Assembly (NCBI RefSeq): GCF_030247185.1
Contig: NC_080571.1
Span: forward strand, 147,562,389-147,626,388
Source: Malaya genurostris
Lineage: Eukaryota > Arthropoda > Insecta > Diptera > Culicidae
Reading direction: 5' to 3'
Length of the DNA stretch: 64,000 bases
Shown here: one piece after another, positions 21,417 through 32,306 of the stretch
Position numbering within the stretch: position 1 is the stretch's first letter
Layout: each line of letters starts with the position of its first letter
The notes under the pieces: generated by a model
Seen by the model: only the letters and a program-made list of their open reading frames with translations
Told to the model about the DNA's origin: nothing
Databases searched by the model: none
Program-made: the position numbers and the translations under genes

Positions 21417-24383
21417 AATAGTGATTCAACGGCAGACTCGCGATCCAGTCCGCTTAGATGCGCTAACTCAACTTCATATTCTCCATTGATACATGATAGC
21501 ACTGTTTTAAACAACTCAAGTAACCCTTCGAATGGATCTGTATCAATATATTATCAAAACGTACGTGGTCTGCGCACCAAAACAAATGAACTTTTTTCGT
21601 CTCTTTCTGCCTCCGACTACGATGTCATTGTTCTTACAGAAACCTGGCTAAACGAGAATATACTTGATGCAGAACTCACTGACCAGTATATCATTTACCG
21701 ATGTGATCGCAACAATTTTACAAGCCGGTATCTTCGAGGTGGCGGTGTTCTGATTGCAATTAAGAAAGGCAATCAGAGCAGTATCATGACTGTCCAAGGA
21801 GCGAATTGTCTTGAGCAGATAGCGGTTCGTATTACGTGCGGAGGCATTTCGTTTGTTATTTGTGCTGTTTATTTACCACCGAACTCCGAACCCTCTTTAT
21901 ATGAGCAACATGCAGCCTGTGTGAATGAGCTCTCTAATAAACTAACTGATCGTGATAGAATTGTAGTAGTAGGTGATTATAATTTACCAATGTTGCGTTG
22001 GAGTTTTGACGAGGAAGTTGGAAGTTTTCTTCCTAATAACGCATCTTCAGAACAAGAATTGTTATTAGTTGAATCCATGATCGCTACAGGATTGCAACAA
22101 ATTAACAATTTGACGAATTTAAACGGAAAACTTTTAGATTTGGCATTTGTTAGTTGCTCCACTGACTGTGAAATTTTTGAACCGCCCTTACCTTTGATGA
22201 AACTGGATCAGCACCACTACCCTTTTGTTCTCACAATTCAAGCTTCATACACTTTATTGACGAATGACAATGCAGACTTTTATTATGACTTCAATCAGTG
22301 CGATTATCAACTACTGAATGCAGAAATCTCTCGTGTAAATTGGATGGATATACTCAGACAGGGCGCTTTGGATGATGCAGTAGACTTGTTTTATCGTGAA
22401 TTAGATTTTATTTTTCAAAATCTCGTGCCGCGTAGGAGACGCGTGTGCAACTCGAACAACAAGCGGCCTTGGTGGAATGATGAGCTGCGCAACCTTCGAA
22501 ATCGGTTAAGAAAGGCTCGTAGAAGATTTTTTCGGACAAAAAGTGAAGGAGACAAACTGTTGGTGCGTGAATTAGAGCATCAGTTTGAATCATTGAACGT
22601 ATCGTGTTTTCGACTCTACGTTTCTCGACTGGAGAACAGTTTTAAGGAGGACCCGAAACAGTTCTGGTCTTATCTGCGAAGTAAAAAGTCTTCCCGAGGA
22701 TTCCCAGAAAGCATCTACTATCGAAACCAATCTTCAACAACATCTATTGACTCAGCCAATCTATTCTCGTCTTTCTTTCAAAGCGTGTTAAGTAACAACT
22801 CACCACCTTTGTCAGAATCTTACTTGAATAGTCTACCGTTGTATAATGTGAATCTACCCGCTGCTGTTTTCACCCAAGACGACGTGCATAATAATCTACG
22901 ATTAGTTGATGGATTAAAGGGACCGGGCTCGGACGGCCTTCCGCCATCTTTTGTAAAGAAATGCTCATCTGCTTTGGCCTTGCCGGCATCTCTTATTTTT
23001 AATCGTTCTCTCGCTGAAGGCTATTTTCCTGCGAAATGGAAAGAAGCTGTAATAGTACCAGTTCACAAATCCGGAAACATACATGACGTCACGAACTACA
23101 GAGGCATTTCTATCCTTAGTTGCCTTCCAAAAGTTTTCGAGCGTATGCTGTTGGACATTATTTACCCGTCAGTAAAGCACATCCTCACAACCGATCAGCA
23201 CGGCTTTGTCAAAAAACGATCAACTACTACGAATCTAATGAGCTACGTTTCTACTCTGATTGACAAGCTTGAAAAACGACAACAAGTTGATGCGGTGTAT
23301 TTCGATTTTTCTAAAGCTTTCGATTGTGTTCCTCATGTACTCGCTGTTGAAAAATTGAGACGAAATGGATTCCCTGACTGGATAACAAACTGGATTCTTT
23401 CGTATCTTACAGATCGTAGTGCTTCAGTTCGAGTCGGAACTGTACATTCTGATCCTTTCGATATTACATCAGGTGTTCCACAAAGGAGTCATCTCGGACC
23501 ACTTCTGTTTGTGCTGTTTGTGAATGATCTTTGCAATGAACTGTCGTCGTTTAAAGTAATGTATGCCGATGATTTAAAAATTTACCGAATCATCACAAGC
23601 CTTGTAGATTGTTGTGCGCTACAAATGGACATTGAATGTGTCATAGATTGGTGTAATAGAAACGGCATGAGTGTTAATGTTAATAAATGTAATACCATAA
23701 CATTTTCACGAGTTCAGTCTCCAATTTTATTTGAATACTCAATGATGGCGAATCCAGTCAAAAGAGTTTCTTCGGTAAAAGATTTAGGCGTAGTTCTCGA
23801 CCGTAAGTTACGCTTCACCGAACCGCTTTCGATGGTTATTGCTAAAGCTTTTGCCGTCCTGGGACTTATCAAACGCAACACTAAAGACTTTAACGACGTT
23901 TATTGTCTCAAGGCTGTTTACATTGCTCTAGTGCGCAGTATTCTAGAATACGGAGTTGTAATCTGGGCTCCATACCACAACGTTCACATCGACCGGATCG
24001 AACGAGTGCAGAAATGTTTTGTCCGATTCGCTCTTCGAAGACTTCCTTGGCTTAATCGGCTTCAGCTACCACGTTACGAAGATCGCTGTGTTCTCATCAA
24101 CTTACCCACGCTGCAAAACCGGCGAATATTTCATCAACGACTTTTCGTTTTTGATTTGCTTAATAATAACATCGACTGCCCCACACTTCTGGCAAGGATT
24201 CATATCAATGTTCCGGGAAGATCTTTGCGAAGAATGGACTTCATACGACGATCAGCTCATCGCACACAGTATGGACAAAATAATCCAATGGATGTTTGCT
24301 GTAATCAATTCAATAGAGTTTATCATCTGTTTGATTTTACTATGAACAAAGACACATTTAAATCGAAAATATTGTTAAGTTAA
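21267..24383 (+). CDS. CR1-clade ORF2: AP endonuclease and reverse transcriptase
   Basis: This is the longest frame of the window (1038 codons), without stops. The first part overlaps ORF1, so the true start may be downstream of 21416. The endonuclease runs from SIYYQNVRGLRTKTNELF through IVLTETWLNENI, LRGGGVLIAIKK and VVVGDYNLPMLRW to LDQHHYPFVL. RT follows with GPGSDGLPPSFVKKC, NYRGISILSCLPKVFERML, VYFDFSKAFDCVPH and VMYADDLKIYR (YADD at about residues 766-769). The C-terminal region ends FTMNKDTFKSKILLS. One odd residue: in the conserved GVPQG-S block the second Gly is Arg (AGG at 23484-23486, about residue 740), while the shorter copy at 26.9 kb has the usual Gly. Activity is therefore doubtful although the frame is open. 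Confidence 0.9.
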   Translation: MTNFPLCHSKSELVCSLNLFRYKHQPGRRELLSGNSSLKHDQLFTFNPLSNSDSTADSRSSPLRCANSTSYSPLIHDSTVLNNSSNPSNGSVSIYYQNVRGLRTKTNELFSSLSASDYDVIVLTETWLNENILDAELTDQYIIYRCDRNNFTSRYLRGGGVLIAIKKGNQSSIMTVQGANCLEQIAVRITCGGISFVICAVYLPPNSEPSLYEQHAACVNELSNKLTDRDRIVVVGDYNLPMLRWSFDEEVGSFLPNNASSEQELLLVESMIATGLQQINNLTNLNGKLLDLAFVSCSTDCEIFEPPLPLMKLDQHHYPFVLTIQASYTLLTNDNADFYYDFNQCDYQLLNAEISRVNWMDILRQGALDDAVDLFYRELDFIFQNLVPRRRRVCNSNNKRPWWNDELRNLRNRLRKARRRFFRTKSEGDKLLVRELEHQFESLNVSCFRLYVSRLENSFKEDPKQFWSYLRSKKSSRGFPESIYYRNQSSTTSIDSANLFSSFFQSVLSNNSPPLSESYLNSLPLYNVNLPAAVFTQDDVHNNLRLVDGLKGPGSDGLPPSFVKKCSSALALPASLIFNRSLAEGYFPAKWKEAVIVPVHKSGNIHDVTNYRGISILSCLPKVFERMLLDIIYPSVKHILTTDQHGFVKKRSTTTNLMSYVSTLIDKLEKRQQVDAVYFDFSKAFDCVPHVLAVEKLRRNGFPDWITNWILSYLTDRSASVRVGTVHSDPFDITSGVPQRSHLGPLLFVLFVNDLCNELSSFKVMYADDLKIYRIITSLVDCCALQMDIECVIDWCNRNGMSVNVNKCNTITFSRVQSPILFEYSMMANPVKRVSSVKDLGVVLDRKLRFTEPLSMVIAKAFAVLGLIKRNTKDFNDVYCLKAVYIALVRSILEYGVVIWAPYHNVHIDRIERVQKCFVRFALRRLPWLNRLQLPRYEDRCVLINLPTLQNRRIFHQRLFVFDLLNNNIDCPTLLARIHINVPGRSLRRMDFIRRSAHRTQYGQNNPMDVCCNQFNRVYHLFDFTMNKDTFKSKILLS

Positions 24384-25426
24384 TGTTTTTAGACTAGATA
24401 GATAATAATAAGTCTGTGCGATAGTTTTTACTCTAATTGAAGACAAATAAAAAAATAATAATAAAGTTTTGATATTTTCGGTTACATGTTTGACTACATC
24501 ACATAAAATCCAATAAAGCTACCGCTTGTTTGGCAGCCTTGATGAGCCGATTTTATTTCTCTCTCATGTTTCGTTACGTTACCAGGCAGAAATGGTGCCG
24601 CCATAGAAACGTACTTACGATTACAAAAATAACATTCACTTAATTTTTATCGCATCTAAACTAAATTATCTAGACATTGTCAGGATAGATTTTTGATCCA
24701 TGCTTTTGAAGGCGAGATATTCAATGAACAAGTTGAAAGTTGCCGTTTTCAGCTACGCAACTCTTTCTTCAGAAAAAAGACTGTTCCGACCGCTAAAGTC
24801 AAACAATCATCCTGAAAATTTCACAGAATAATGTAAACTAAATTTCTTAGAGATTGTCTGTTGGGTTTTTTGATATTCGTCACGGTTTCTGAGAAAATCA
24901 GATTTGAAGCGTGAAAAAAGCTCTTTAAAACGCCCTAAACACACTAGCCTCAGCCCTTAATTGGTATACTCTGATCTTGTGTCATGCAAGCTCGGAATTC
25001 CATGTTATGTCGTTTCCCCATGAGAAATTGACAACTACCTCTGGATAAATTTTGAGTGCTTAAGATTAATTTCTAATTTATATTAGATGAACTCTATTGA
25101 TAAGGAGAAATAGTTTATCGCTTCAACCGAAATCGCAGAATGGTAGAGAAAGTTAACGCTAAAAAACTGCTTGCATAAAAAACTTGAACACAAGCTTGGC
25201 GAAGAGAAGCTTAATTATCGAAATCGCAAGTATGTACAAATATATAATTGCATATATTTGGGATAATGGTGTAATATCGTCGGTCATAAAACAAATGCAA
25301 ATCAAGACAAATGATGTTCGGTGTTGGTTCGGATTGATTGACCTTTTTGATTGTAGATCATTAGAAATTTTGGTTGCCTTGTTCCACATCAACGGCTCGA
25401 ACAACCCCATGGGGCTGATCCTTGTA

Positions 25427-25786
25427 GTTTTGTCGTGAATACGACTTACTTTACTATGGGGTGCCTTTTCAAAATTTACCCTATGAGAGAGTGATAAGTT
25501 TTTGATCGTGAATATCTATTGTTGTATCTAATGAATCAACATAATTCTTGCGACATGCCATCGGAAATATGATCACAATTTTATGATAAAATTTTCAGTT
25601 TTGTGACATAGTCTCAAATAATTCAAAATTAAACTTTTCTGAAATGTTTGGTATAAACGAGTATCAAAGAGGATAATTCATAAGGCGCGTTTGCCTTTCT
25701 CGTATTTTCATAGCTCATAGCTCAGTGATCTGTGAAAGGATTTATATAATCTAACTACCAATAGAATCGAAATTTTTCAATATAGT
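25427..25786. repeat. dispersed repeat R355, copy 1
   Basis: It starts TTTTGTCGTGAATACGACTT, with the palindrome GTCGT-GAAT-ACGAC at its very edge, and ends near TAGAATCGAAATTTTTCAAT. It is about 95% identical to 57034-57387. Here it abuts the E1 terminus; there it abuts a mariner gene. The rest of 25787-26014 holds no recognisable feature. Confidence 0.85.
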
Positions 25787-26014
25787 CTCGAACACTTTCA
25801 GCGGTCTCACCGTACACAAATATTAAAACTTTTCTTGAGCTACATCTTGCACATTAATAGTTGTAATAATGTGATAGATTTGGACGAGCTAAATTTTCAT
25901 TCTAGCTACGAATAATGTTTTGTAAATAATAACTCCTTTAATGAAATACACACAAAAATGGACCAAAGCCGTACGTACAGTCGCGTACTAGTTTTGCATT
26001 TTCGTCATTTTATG

Positions 26015-26880
26015 TTTCTATATTGTCTTCGATTAGAGTTAACCTTTCGCACAGACTTTGGCTATAAAACTAAACACTAATGTTAACATAGTAATATTTT
26101 TGATTTTAACATGTCTATGCTAATATTTAAGTCAAATAGATGATATACGCTGTTGAAACACTGGCAACAAATATCCAAGGGATTGCTCTGACCATACTGT
26201 GTGCGATGAAATGAGCGTCTAAGAAAATCCGTTTTTGGCAATGATATTCCTGGAACGTTAAAGTTAATTCTTCCAAGTATCACGGGGCGACGGGTGTTAT
26301 CAGTCAGTAGATCAAAAACGAAGAATCTTTGTAGATGTACTCGTCTATTTTGCAGAGTTGGTAGATTGATGATTGCCCAGCGATGCTCGTAACGTGGTAA
26401 TTGAAGATGATTCTGCCAAGGTAGTCGTTGAAGAGCAAATCAGACGAAACACTTTTGGACGCTTTCGATCCGGTCGATGTGAACATCATGATGCGGAGTC
26501 CAAATTGTAACTCCATATTCCAAAATACTTTATTCTAGGGCGACGTAAATAGTTTTTAGGCAATACACATCGTTAAAATCTTGAGTGTTGCGTTTAATGA
26601 GTTAAAAAATTGCAAAGTTTTTCGCAGTAACAAAAGCAAACTGTTCGATGAAGCGGAGCTTGCGATCGAGAATGATGTCGTCATGCCGTTTCTATCACAC
26701 CAGTCTGAACCCTCTAAATGTCCATTTGTAGAGTACAACAATCCAAAAGACTTGTGATGATGCGATAGAGTTTGAGATCATCTGCATACATTACTTTAAA
26801 TGACGACAATACACGACTAAGTTTATTAACGAATAGAACGAAGAGAAGTGGGCCGAGATGACTCCCTTGCGGATTAAAAT
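26015..26880 (-). pseudogene. 5'-truncated CR1 copy (RT palm to 3' end)
   Basis: The minus strand starts inside RT at GSHLGPLLFVLFVN, passes VMYADDLKLYRII, loses about 100 codons, and continues through the C-terminal region to ISIDMLKSKILLC. The 3' UTR matches that of the full copy (AAAGTCTGTGCG and GAAGAC). Stops and frame changes are frequent. Truncation at the 5' end is typical for LINE integration. The stretch 26881-27335 shows nothing I recognise. Confidence 0.8.
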
Positions 26881-27335
26881 TGTCATCTGTTTTATCCGAA
26901 AGGCCTGGTTAAAACACCAGAAATTGTAAGACCCATTCTGAAAAACTTCAAAATTCTACCCGTCAAATTATATGAGAATGATATGCAAAATTCTTCTATA
27001 TGAATTGCAAGAAATGCTGCAAACAGTTTTCATGAAAACAAGTTGACAATTTAAAGTCGCATTAAGGGCTTCGGCAACAGGACGTCAATGCGAACTGCTC
27101 GACGAAGGATTTTCAATAATTTTGGCGTTTCAAATGAATTATTACCTACAAGTCAATTTGCACCCTCTCATTCTGCTACTAAAGCAGATTGCGATAGTAC
27201 CCAGCCGACGCCGTTCTATTGATCAAATGTCATCATAGACACACATCATAAATGTCTGCAGAGTGTTGTGTCGTGTGCCTGTTTGCTGTTCTGGTCGAGG
27301 TTCAATACAAGAAATTGCGTCTGAATTTGTGTTTA

Positions 27336-28015
27336 ATGTTCCTTTTTGCCTTTTTCTATAGAAAGGTATTAGAATTGATGGGATAACCGACTGTCGAACA
27401 GAGCCTCGGAGACGTTATATAACATTCGACTCAGTTCGACGAGATCGGAAAATGCTTGTGTATGCAAGCATTTTTCGATGATATTTTTATCGCTCTATTT
27501 TTTCGGAGTTCGTTTGAAAGCTACTATCGGGTCATTGATCAAATTCGAAGATCAAATGGCTGTGACTTCTGGTTCCGGAGATATAATGGTATAAATGGCG
27601 TAATCGATAAAACGTGTTGTTTTTTACCGCGCATGTTTCTCGGAGATGGCTTAACGGATTTAAGCAAGTTTAAGCCCGTTTGAAAGCTGGGAAAAGCGAC
27701 TATCGAACAGAGCCTCGGAGACTCATAGTGTTATATAACATTCGTCTCAGTTCGACGAGATAGGAAAATGCCTGTGTGTGCACGCACTTTTCGATGATAT
27801 TTTTATCGCTCTATTTTCTCAGAGTTCGTTTGAAAGCTACCGCGCAAGTTTCTCGGAGATGGCTGAACCGATTTTAACAAGCTTAGGCTAGTTTGAAAAC
27901 TACTATTCAGCCATTGATCAAGTTCGAAGATCAAATGACTGCGACTTCTGCTTCCGGAGATATTATTATATAAGTGGCGTTGGTTTTTACCGTTCTTATG
28001 TAAGGGTGCCAATAT
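27336..28015 (+). repeat. dispersed repeat, two ~310-bp tandem monomers
   Basis: It begins TGCCTTTTTCTATAGAAAGG, like the family start at 37668. Two units share CAGAGCCTCGGAGAC, TTATATAACATTCG, CTCAGTTCGACGAGAT and TTCGATGATATTTTTATCGC (27400-27700 and 27706-28010). They have drifted, and each contains a 'GTTTCTCGGAGATGGCT' phrase. The following 28016-28127 has no gene. Confidence 0.75.
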
Positions 28016-28127
28016 TTTGGGATCACATGTAATTTCGTAAAGCGCTAGTGCTCAAAAGTTTAAGCACCTCGAAAAAAGTCCTCATGTAAAATTTGAGCTA
28101 AATCCGAAAAAAATGGGTTAGGGGTAT

Positions 28128-28255
28128 ATTTTTTATATTTTTATTAAATAATTGGTGACACTAATTTAGGCTCATATTTGACACCAATTGATTCAGATTG
28201 AATCGAGTAGTTCACAAAAGCATTGTTCAGTGTTTATATCACATAGTAGGCTAAT
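28128..28255 (+). repeat. inverted repeat arm flanking E1, left
   Basis: About 125 bases, including TTAAATAATTGGTGACACTA and AAAAGCATTGTTCAGTG, occur inverted at 29613-29735. The region 28256-28465 is unremarkable. Confidence 0.75.
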
Positions 28256-28467
28256 TCTCTAACTCAAACTGAGAATTTTCGATTTTGAAAAAGCGCCATA
28301 GGGGGAAGTATATGAAAGTTCCGAAACCGAAAAAAAAATTATGCCAAAAATTTAAACATTGCGTGAAACGTCGAGATTTAGTGTTATCTCAAAAAAATTT
28401 TTTTTGAAAAAATCTACTTTCTAGGGCTTTTTTATATGTCCCAGAAAGTCGATTTAAAAAAAAACTA

Positions 28468-29521
28468 CAAGGATCAGCCCCATGGGGTTGTTCGAGCCAT
28501 TGAGCCTTGTTCCACACAAGGCAACCAAAATTTCTAATGATCGACATTTTTAATTAATTGTCACACTTTTGAATCCGCAAATGCAAGAGAGTCTGCTTAG
28601 ATTGATCTTTATTAGGAACCAACACCGAACACGCGAACCCAGAGTATAGACTCTATTTGTCGTGATTTGTATTTGTTTTGTAGCCCACGAAATTACATCA
28701 ATAGCCCAAATGTATGCAATTATATGTTTGGACTTGCTTGCGATACGGATATCGATATTTAAGCTTTGTTCCGCCAAGCTTGTGTTCAAGTTTTTTTATA
28801 GCGTTACTATACCATTACTACCATTCTGCGATTTCGGTTGAAGCGATAAACTTTTTCTCATTATCAATCGAGTTCATCTTATATAAATTAGAAATTAATC
28901 ATATGCACTCAAAATTTACCCTGGGGTAGTTGTCAATTTCTCAGACGAAACGACATAACATAGAATTTCATCCGACCTTGCACGACACAAGATCAGAGCA
29001 TACCAATTAAAGCTTCAAATCGTTTCATGGTACTTTTTGTCTTGCTTTCTAGCAACAACCTACCTTTAGCATGCTACACGTTGGACTGAAACGTTAGCTA
29101 TAATTTTGCTTATATATATAGCTTCGCGTGCTTCCAACAGCTTCGTTTGTGCATCGATTGACCAATCAGAGCGATGCTTTCCCTTTGATATATCGCTTAC
29201 TCCTTCAAAACCGTCGACTATGGCAGGGAAATCCAGTATACCGGAGATTTTTTGCAGACAAAATAGGACACTGCTAGCTATTAATCAACATTTCAATGAT
29301 ATACAATTAAAAATACATGGCTATGAACATTCAAATCAATAGGTAGAAATATTTTCAATCAAATGGTGACATAATATTAATAATTGATACAAAATTGACT
29401 GAGCTGTAATTGTTCAAAACCTGACCACATTTCTACGTGTATTTTTTTTGAGTTTCTAATTTGCACCCCTATATAGAAAACAAAAATGTGTTCCACATTA
29501 AAATTTCATGTACCCGCCCCC
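28468..29521 (+). mobile_element. E1 repeat, uninterrupted copy
   Basis: It is 1054 bases long and bounded by TA at 28466-28467 and 29522-29523. It starts CAAGGATCAGCCCCATGGGG and ends with GTACCCGCCCCC where the other copy has GGCGGACCCTG (minus strand). There is no long frame. It contains GATTGACCAATCAGAGCG (a CCAAT-type motif) at about 29158-29175. It defines the order of the three pieces of the interrupted copy at 15952-25424. Confidence 0.7.
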
Positions 29522-29612
29522 TATAATAATATTTCAAGTAAGATTTTTTAGATTAGCATCACTCTTCTCATACAAATAGGTAACGCAAATGTCTTGGTTG
29601 AAAAAACTGCCT

Positions 29613-29735
29613 ACTATGTGATATAAACACTGAACAATGCTTTTGTGAACTACTCGATTCAATCTTAATCAATTGGTGTCAAATATGAGCCTAAATTAGT
29701 GTCACAAATTATTTAATAAAAGGATAAAAAAAAAT
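29613..29735 (-). repeat. inverted repeat arm flanking E1, right
   Basis: This is the inverted partner of 28128-28255. Sequence at 29756-29810 carries, inverted, the end of the dispersed family (CACCACTAGGTGGATTAAG). Confidence 0.75.
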
Positions 29736-29884
29736 ATTTTTATGAGATTGTTTTGAAGAAAGAGAAAGGCATTATCACACCACTAGGTGGATTAAGAAGG
29801 GTCTTTGTACTTGATTTCGAATTCAAGTTCTTCTAGGGCAGTCATTCCCAGATGGGTCATTCCCAAATGGGTATCGACCCCCAA

Positions 29885-30538
29885 TACGTGGCAACACAGG
29901 GTAGCGCTTAAGACAATTTGCTTCGCTGCCGCAGTGGTAAGATGAGTTTGGGAGTCACTGTTCTAGAGCAAGTTTCTAATGTAAAAGTTTTCGGTTTAAA
30001 CCATTTTCTGTCGAAGCTACATGAGTGGTTTGTGATCCGCGTGTATTTCAAAATGAGCTCCGTAAATGTACGGTCTAAAATGTTTTGTTGCCCAAACGAT
30101 GGCTAACAATTCTTTTTCAGTAGCAAAATTGTTATATTCTGCTTCATTCAAAGTGCAATAGGGTGTTCTTTACCGTCTTCAATTTTCTAGGAAAAGACTG
30201 CTTCGAGTGAGTACGTGGCAACACAGGGTAGCGCTTAAGACAATTTGCTTCGCTGCCGCAGTGGTAAGATGAGTTTGGGAGTCACTGTTCTAGAGCAAGT
30301 TTCTAATGTAAAAGTTTTCGGTTTAAACCATTTTCTGTCGAAGCTACATGAGTGGTTTGTGATCCGCGTGTATTTCAAAATGAGCTCCGTAAATGTACGG
30401 TCTAAAATGTTTTGTTGCCCAAACGATGGCTAACAATTCTTTTTCAGTAGCAAAATTGTTATATTCTGCTTCATTCAAAGTGCAATAGGGTGTTCTTTAC
30501 CGTCTTCAATTTTCTAGGAAAAGACTGCTTCGAGTGAG
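29885..30538 (-). repeat. 327-bp direct duplication inside gypsy-B
   Basis: Two copies, 29885-30211 and 30212-30538, read as identical over nearly their whole length, starting ACGTGGCAACACAGGG. They contain minus-strand RNase H coding remnants (AATTTTGCTACTGAAAAAG). The near identity indicates a recent duplication or an assembly effect. Confidence 0.85.
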
Positions 30539-30960
30539 TAGTCGCTTGCGTCAGTTTCGATTGTTTATTGTTGAAATCAGGATATTTTAAAATGGGGTGG
30601 GTTCTCAGTAATCGTTGACGATCATTGTAGCAGTTGATGAATTGTTCGTTATGAATAGTTTTGTCGTCATTTTCCAAACATTTGGTTAAGAGTTTAGTTA
30701 GCTTCGCGAAGTCACAAATAGATATCCTGTAATATCCAAGCAAACCTTGGAATCTTTTGATTTGAGTGATGGTCTTTGGAATCGGCCAGATAATATTTTT
30801 TTTCAATTTTATTCGAATTTTGTCTAATGCCGTCCCAGGTCATTATATGGCCTTAAAACTCACATTCCTTCTGAAGGAACTCATATTTGTTTATCGATTC
30901 GAAGAATTGTCTCATATTGTCTACGACCACCCTGAAGCTACATCCCTTGTCAGGTAGTCG
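29885..30960 (-). pseudogene. gypsy-B pol remnant, part 1 (RT end and RNase H)
   Basis: The best frame, 30806-30471, reads IIWPIPKTITQIKRFQGLLGYYR and CDFAKLTKLLTKCLENDDK, then HPILKYPDFNN, the RT thumb and the start of RNase H in Gypsy-clade pol. Further pieces lie in other frames. A homologous but diverged copy is at 39150-40300. The Pao-Bel element begins at 30976, and related sequence resumes at 37394. Confidence 0.75.
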
Positions 30961-30975
30961 AACTCCACTACTTAT

Positions 30976-31415
30976 TGTTCCCGATATACATAGCCTCAGT
31001 AGGTCAACTATGAAGCAGTGACCTCATCAATTCGCGATCGGATTCAATCAGCGATCACACTACCACATGCTGAGTCTTCGATTTTACGGTTGGAGTTCGA
31101 TGGCCCTCGATCGTGCTTACATGTTGTATTAGTACCGTCCCGAAATGCACTAGAGCAACAAGTAACCCCATGCGGGTAATTTTATATGTAGATTTAAGAA
31201 GATATAAAATAAATGTTATGTAGTGTGTTAATTAAAATAAATTATGTGGTTTTGAAGCAACGTATAGTGTGTAAATAATCTTTCATACTAAACCCTAAGT
31301 GCATGTTCTTGGATTTGAGTTTTCGCCGGCTGGAAAACACGATGTTGGGATGCTAAGTTTGTCCACGCTATTGCTATTGAAGTTCCTGGTAAGCTGAATA
31401 CTCAGGAACCCGACA
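30976..31415 (+). repeat. 5' LTR of the Pao-Bel element
   Basis: It starts TGTTCCCGATATACATAG and ends GGAACCCGACA. The end is fixed by the match to the right LTR; the start is inferred from the TG and length. Confidence 0.7.
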
Positions 31416-31418
31416 TTT

Positions 31419-31435
31419 TGGTCCTTCGAACCGGA
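31419..31435 (+). other. primer binding site candidate of the Pao-Bel element
   Basis: Three bases after the LTR the sequence is TGGTCCTTCGAACCGGA. TGG at this spacing is the usual signature of a tRNA 3' CCA complement; I cannot name the tRNA. The leader from 31436 to 32306 contains no convincing gene. Confidence 0.55.
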
Positions 31436-32306
31436 TTAGGATCCGGACGGACTTTGGAAACGCGCAGTCGGTGCTAGGGGTATTCGACGCTTGGCTACCT
31501 TATCCTATTCAGCTCATACTGCCATTGTATAGGCAAATCGGATTCAAACAATTCGGCGAACAATGGAGTATCAATCATCTTGAATTGTATCATTGTATAG
31601 TTGGAATTCATCTTAACATCACGTTTGGCTTGGATGAAAGTGCATGAAAGACTACAACTATAATTCCTTGCTGCGTTCGGATGATTATTACGACGGTTAC
31701 TTTTATCAGTTCGGAAGTATTTATTGGATCGTTCAACTGATTGGAACCTGAACAGGAGCAACATCCTGTTTTGTAAGGTAAATATTACATGTTCAGGTAT
31801 ATGTCCGGTCGAAGTTTGCATGCTGTAATACTATCGATTTTTTTCGATGCCTGGAACAATCTACTACACACTGCTGGAGCCAGCCACTATTGGAAGCATC
31901 AGCCATAGCTAAGGGTTGATTGGAATCACCGCCACCGTCTGCATGTTAACAGCAGCGTTTTGCATGACCTAACCTGGAAGCGTCAAAATATTTTTCTCCA
32001 GGTTAGTTCATGAACAGTATACGACCACCGATGTCTAGGTTTCAGAGAAATACACAATTAGTGATTCTATTTTTTGTACTTTCGACTGTATCTCACCAAG
32101 CCCTGACAAACGTTGTTGAATTGCGTTTACTGAGCGTACTTTTGGTCATTGAAACAACTTCAGTTGGATCCGTTATTAGTTTTGTGTGGTGAGTGATCGC
32201 AGTATATACCCAGCCGAAGCTGGCCTTTCTCTTGGTACTAAATATTCGTTTTCCCATCACCTTGCCGTATCTTGCCTGACCCGGGCTACTGTGTGAACGA
32301 AGAGCC

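Larger units (their letters stand above)
20297..24470 (+). mobile_element. CR1-clade LINE, nearly complete
   Basis: A 5' leader of about 340 bases is followed by ORF1 (PHD-finger type) and ORF2 (endonuclease and RT) and a short 3' UTR ending near AAATAAAAAAATAATAATAA. It interrupts E1. A possible 10-bp duplication GATTTGAAGC occurs at 20279-20288 and 24901-24910, but about 430 unexplained bases separate the LINE end from the second copy. The 5' limit is uncertain. A second, shorter copy of the family is at 26015-26880. Confidence 0.85.
15952..25424 (-). mobile_element. E1 repeat, inverted copy split by two LINEs
   Basis: Read on the minus strand, 25424-24957, then 20296-20153, then 16329-15952 match in order the uninterrupted copy at 28468-29521. 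The ends are CAGGGTCCGCCAT at the left and, on the minus strand, CAAGGATCAGCCCCAT at the right. These resemble each other as imperfect terminal inverted repeats, each next to TA. This suggests a non-autonomous DNA transposon with TA targets. No long frame is present. The plus strand has TATAAATAG at 20178-20186 and TCAGTC at 20209-20214. The stretch 24466-24956 is not in the other copy; its origin is unresolved. Confidence 0.7.

Noticed and set aside
25427..25460. R355 as a Helitron terminus because of its terminal hairpin
   Set aside because: Neither a CTRRT 3' end after the hairpin nor a 5' TC start was found.
28468..29521. E1 as a solo LTR (it has TATA, initiator and AATAAA-like motifs)
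   Set aside because: The ends are not TG...CA. They form imperfect inverted repeats beside TA, which fits a DNA transposon better.
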